In this document: one piece after another, positions 61,394 to 64,000 of the stretch
Numbering within the stretch: the first letter of the stretch is position 1
Layout: the number at the start of each line of letters is the position of its first letter
From: Zobellia laminariae
GTDB taxonomy: Bacteria > Bacteroidota > Bacteroidia > Flavobacteriales > Flavobacteriaceae
Direction: 5' to 3'
DNA: 64,000 nucleotides
Assembly: GCF_009725995.1 (NCBI RefSeq)
Contig: NZ_RCNS01000001.1
Coordinates: forward strand, 910,283-974,282
Made by a program: the position numbers and the translations under genes
The notes under the pieces: model-generated
Seen by the model: the letters and a program-made list of their open reading frames with translations, nothing else
The model's database searches: none
Told to the model about the DNA's origin: nothing

Positions 61394-62269
61394 CTAACGT
61401 TTTCGCCTGTTAACCATCCAGACACCCAACAAAATAACTACACCACCAAAAAGTTCGTAAGCGTTTAAAGATTCCCCGTCTAACACCCCCCAAAAAATAG
61501 CCACCAGAGGTATTAAATAAGTAACCGATGCCGCAAAAACAGGACTAGACAACTGTATTAATTTATTGAAAAATATATTGGCAATTGCGGTTCCTACTAC
61601 GGCAAGTATTAAAAGATACCAAAGTGACGATTGCATGGTTATATTCCCTTGAACTTCATTGAAAAACCCCGAGTAAAAAACCAATGCTAAAGCAGGCAGA
61701 AAAGCTACAGAAAAACTAGCTGTTGTGACTGCCAATGGGCTTAGGTGATTTAAATGCTTCTTAATAATATTAATATTTAAGGCATACGCCAAAGCTGAAA
61801 GTAGTATAAAAATGGAGTACCAATAATTTTGATTAGGATTGAAATCCATTCCGGCAACAACTAATGCTATTGTTCCCGCCAAACCAATAAAAACGCCTCC
61901 TACTTGTCTTTTGGTTATTAAAGCGCCAAAAAGGAGCACGCCTACTAACGTAGTTAATAAGGGTACCACAGAATTTAAAATAGAAGTCACACCACTATCA
62001 ATCTGTGTCTGTGCAAGAGCGAACAGAAAAGGAGGAAAAAAAGAACTCAACAAACCTGCCCATGTAACCCATTTCCAATCCTTAATACTCAAAGTACGAA
62101 TGCTTCTAAAGCCGAATAAAAAAAGAATAAGAGACGCGAAAACAATTCGCAAACCACCCAATTGTACAGGTGTAAGTCCAATCAAAGCTTTCTTTATCAG
62201 GATAAACGAAGAGCCCCAAACCAACGATAACAAAATCAGATAAAGCCACTTTTTATTATAATCGTTCAA
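61394..62269 (-). CDS. EamA/DMT-family transporter
   Basis: A 291-residue membrane protein with ten hydrophobic helices in two EamA repeats (LSLVWGSSFILIKKAL in the first, SALAYALNINIIKKHL in the second). Substrate unknown, usually metabolite efflux. The start is TTG 62269; no ATG is available before the in-frame stop upstream. Confidence 0.9.
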   Translation of the reverse strand: MNDYNKKWLYLILLSLVWGSSFILIKKALIGLTPVQLGGLRIVFASLILFLFGFRSIRTLSIKDWKWVTWAGLLSSFFPPFLFALAQTQIDSGVTSILNSVVPLLTTLVGVLLFGALITKRQVGGVFIGLAGTIALVVAGMDFNPNQNYWYSIFILLSALAYALNINIIKKHLNHLSPLAVTTASFSVAFLPALALVFYSGFFNEVQGNITMQSSLWYLLILAVVGTAIANIFFNKLIQLSSPVFAASVTYLIPLVAIFWGVLDGESLNAYELFGGVVILLGVWMVNRRKR

Positions 62270-62461
62270 GGTCTTGTTGGGTTAAGGTTGATTGAAACCA
62301 AAAAGTAAAGGTGGGGATTTTTTAGAAAAAATTGAATAAAACTATCACATCATATTTCTCACTAGTTTAAATCTTATTAAATTCATACATCGATAAAATA
62401 AAATCCAAGAACCGCAGCCTAATTTGATTTCAAACGGCTGTTTTAACCGTTACGGGAGTAT

Positions 62462-62469
62462 TATATTTG
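62462..62469 (+). promoter_or_regulatory. -7 box of the small lipoprotein gene
   Basis: TATATTTG followed by C, 13 bases before ATG 62483. Confidence 0.6.
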
Positions 62470-62482
62470 CAAAAAACATAAC

Positions 62483-62893
62483 ATGAAAAAAACAATCATA
62501 TTAATGGTACTCTCTTTTGCCGCTTTTGCCATTTCGTGTAATTCAAAAACAGATGGCACCCAAATGAAAACCGTTATGGCCGTTCATGACGAAGTAATGC
62601 CAGAAATGGGCAAAATGGGTAAATTGGTAGGTGAGCTTAGTAGCAAAGAAGATAGCACCGCAGTTGGACTAAAATACAAAGAAGCACGTATGGACTTACA
62701 GGAGGCTCATAAATCTATGATGACTTGGATGCAAAATTTTGGCACTCGTTTTACTTCCGATGAGATTCTTAATGGTGCAGAACTATCCGATGAGAAGCAG
62801 GTATGGCTAAACGAAGAGCAAGTAAAAATTGAAGATTTACGCGAGCAAATCAACGGAAGTATCAAAACCGCTGAAGAACTATTGAAGAAATAA
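62483..62893 (+). CDS. Small helical lipoprotein
   Basis: A 136-residue lipoprotein (AISC, Cys at 19) whose mature part is mostly helical and charged. The block AHKSMMTWMQNFGTRFTSDEIL (about 75-97) is shared with the next gene, so the pair is a tandem duplication. I know the pair as a conserved flavobacterial family without function. Outer membrane anchoring is predicted. Confidence 0.83.
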   Translation: MKKTIILMVLSFAAFAISCNSKTDGTQMKTVMAVHDEVMPEMGKMGKLVGELSSKEDSTAVGLKYKEARMDLQEAHKSMMTWMQNFGTRFTSDEILNGAELSDEKQVWLNEEQVKIEDLREQINGSIKTAEELLKK

Positions 62894-63004
62894 GTTATAT
62901 CACGCAGTATACCGAAAAAACACAGCGTTAGCAGATAAATAGAAACATCTGAGGTAGTTAACCTGTATTTTTACAGAGTACATTATTACAAAAGTTTTAT
63001 TGCT

Positions 63005-63424
63005 ATGAAGAATTTATTTTTAACGCTTGCTACAGTTTTGGTTTTGGGTATAGCTACAATTAGCGCACAAGATGCCGCTGTTGAACCTACCAAAATGGAA
63101 CAGGTAATGGCATCTCATGACGTAGTTATGGATAAAATGCCCTTAATTTCCAAGCTTATAAATCAATTACAGACCAAAGCCAACGCTTCTTACGAAAAGA
63201 AAAAATACGAAGATGCTATCGCAGACCTTAAAAATGCGAACAAGTCTATGATGACTTGGATGGAGAGTTTTGGTAAGCGTTTTGATGCGGACGAAATGTT
63301 GAAAGGTAAACAGCTAAATCCTCAAAAACAAGATTGGATACTTGAAGAAGAAATAAACGTTGAGGAATTAGACGAAGAAATAAATTTAAGTATTGAGCAA
63401 GCAGAAGCTGTTTTGAACAACTAA
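63005..63424 (+). CDS. Small helical secreted protein (paralogue)
   Basis: A 139-residue protein with a normal, non-lipid signal peptide (ATISAQ). The mature part repeats the shared block ANKSMMTWMESFGKRFDADEML. It has a longer basic segment (KANASYEKKKYEDAI). It follows its lipoprotein twin by 111 bases. Soluble secreted partner and anchored partner may interact; this is inference. Confidence 0.82.
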   Translation: MKNLFLTLATVLVLGIATISAQDAAVEPTKMEQVMASHDVVMDKMPLISKLINQLQTKANASYEKKKYEDAIADLKNANKSMMTWMESFGKRFDADEMLKGKQLNPQKQDWILEEEINVEELDEEINLSIEQAEAVLNN

Positions 63425-63468
63425 AATTCGAGCAACACTTTTCAATTAGAACACAACTACGCGTTATT

Positions 63469-64000
63469 TCAAGAATCTTCTCGTGCTTCCATTTCCATAT
63501 CTGCAATATGGGCTACGGTTTTCACTAACCTATTATGTTTCTTAACGAACGGGTTTGTTTTATCCCATACATAACCAGCTAAGACCGCACAAATTTGTTC
63601 TTTTATCACTGGGTTTTCAGTACTGTGAAAGAAAATAGTCTGCAAATTACCCGTATACCACTCCTTAACATATGTAGAGAAAACATTTACGCCTTCTATC
63701 ATATAATCAGTATACTCTGTTTGCCAATCTACTTTTTCACCTTTTAGTTCTTTTGTAATCAATTGAGAAGCCAAATGCGCAGACTCTACAGCAAAAGTTA
63801 CCCCAGAAGAAAATACCGGATCTAAAAACTCTGCACTATTACCCGTTAATACATATCCTTGTCCACACAGCTGTTTAACTGACTTGGCAATGTTCTTTAT
63901 CATACGAGGTTCAAACGTGTAATCCACACCGTCAAACCTATCAAAGTAATAACTAGAAAGCTTCATCATCTGTTGAAGTTTCTCTGTATTCGTTCCCTCA
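63469..64000 (-). CDS. FAD-dependent oxidoreductase, N-terminal part outside window
   Basis: The frame is open to the window edge, so the protein begins beyond 64000. The visible 177 residues are the C-terminal half of a flavoprotein of the geranylgeranyl reductase/tryptophan halogenase type: GYVLTGNSAEFLDPVFSSGVTFAVESAHLAS is the second FAD-binding block, where GD/N...DP...SG contacts the flavin. The substrate is not visible from this part. Confidence 0.85.
   Translation of the reverse strand, partial: EGTNTEKLQQMMKLSSYYFDRFDGVDYTFEPRMIKNIAKSVKQLCGQGYVLTGNSAEFLDPVFSSGVTFAVESAHLASQLITKELKGEKVDWQTEYTDYMIEGVNVFSTYVKEWYTGNLQTIFFHSTENPVIKEQICAVLAGYVWDKTNPFVKKHNRLVKTVAHIADMEMEAREDS

Overview
The window looks like core chromosome from a marine-type Flavobacteriaceae bacterium (Bacteroidota); the genus is not proven, though the gene content suggests something near Maribacter or Zobellia. 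The support is: type IX secretion sorting tails, several Bacteroidota-restricted DUF families (DUF3098, DUF3127, DUF4199, DUF4271, DUF4296, DUF4301), and many promoters carrying the Bacteroidota -7 box TAnnTTTG. I see no integrase, transposase, phage gene, CRISPR array or rRNA. One tRNA gene (Asp) is present.

Layout. 0-7 kb: end of trxA, a DUF58 gene, tRNA-Asp, a secreted-protein gene broken by an in-frame TAA, a TPR histidine kinase with a LuxR-type regulator, two mini-proteins that are little more than T9SS sorting tails, and a frameshifted FKBP isomerase. 7-17 kb: LuxE-like acyl transferase, tyrS, an epimerase, dihydroorotase, two glycosyltransferases, DUF4271 and hemD. 17-30 kb: pckA, saccharopine dehydrogenase with an Lrp regulator, ferritin, zinc protease, SemiSWEET, leuS, and ftsX-DUF3098-uppP-truB. 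30-41 kb: phytase-like esterase, tag, aat, DUF3127, flavin reductase, a histidine kinase, HIT and greA, and an oxidoreductase pair. 41-54 kb: a TPP riboswitch with a TonB-dependent receptor, a hybrid kinase facing a sigma-54 activator, three small secreted paralogues with a shared upstream architecture, and a thiamine-binding/PnuC/NadR-like/DUF4301 operon. 54-64 kb: ahcY, rpmA and rplU (L21 with an extra HhH domain), an active/inactive M16 peptidase pair, an EamA transporter, two small exported paralogues and a truncated flavoprotein.

How parts may work together. The TPP riboswitch has a recognisable promoter at its 5' end and a terminator overlapping its 3' end, so the receptor at 41-43 kb is predicted to import thiamine or a precursor. 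A thiamine-binding protein and a PnuC-type transporter sit 10 kb away, which leaves open whether that operon serves thiamine or nicotinamide riboside. The most unusual region is 46-50.7 kb. A sigma-54 activator gene lies beside three paralogous secreted mini-proteins, each preceded by a conserved 28-base block (TTGGYATCAT...) and by upstream GTGTGTA repeats whose spacing changes in steps of about one helical turn. That may be a small, undescribed regulon.
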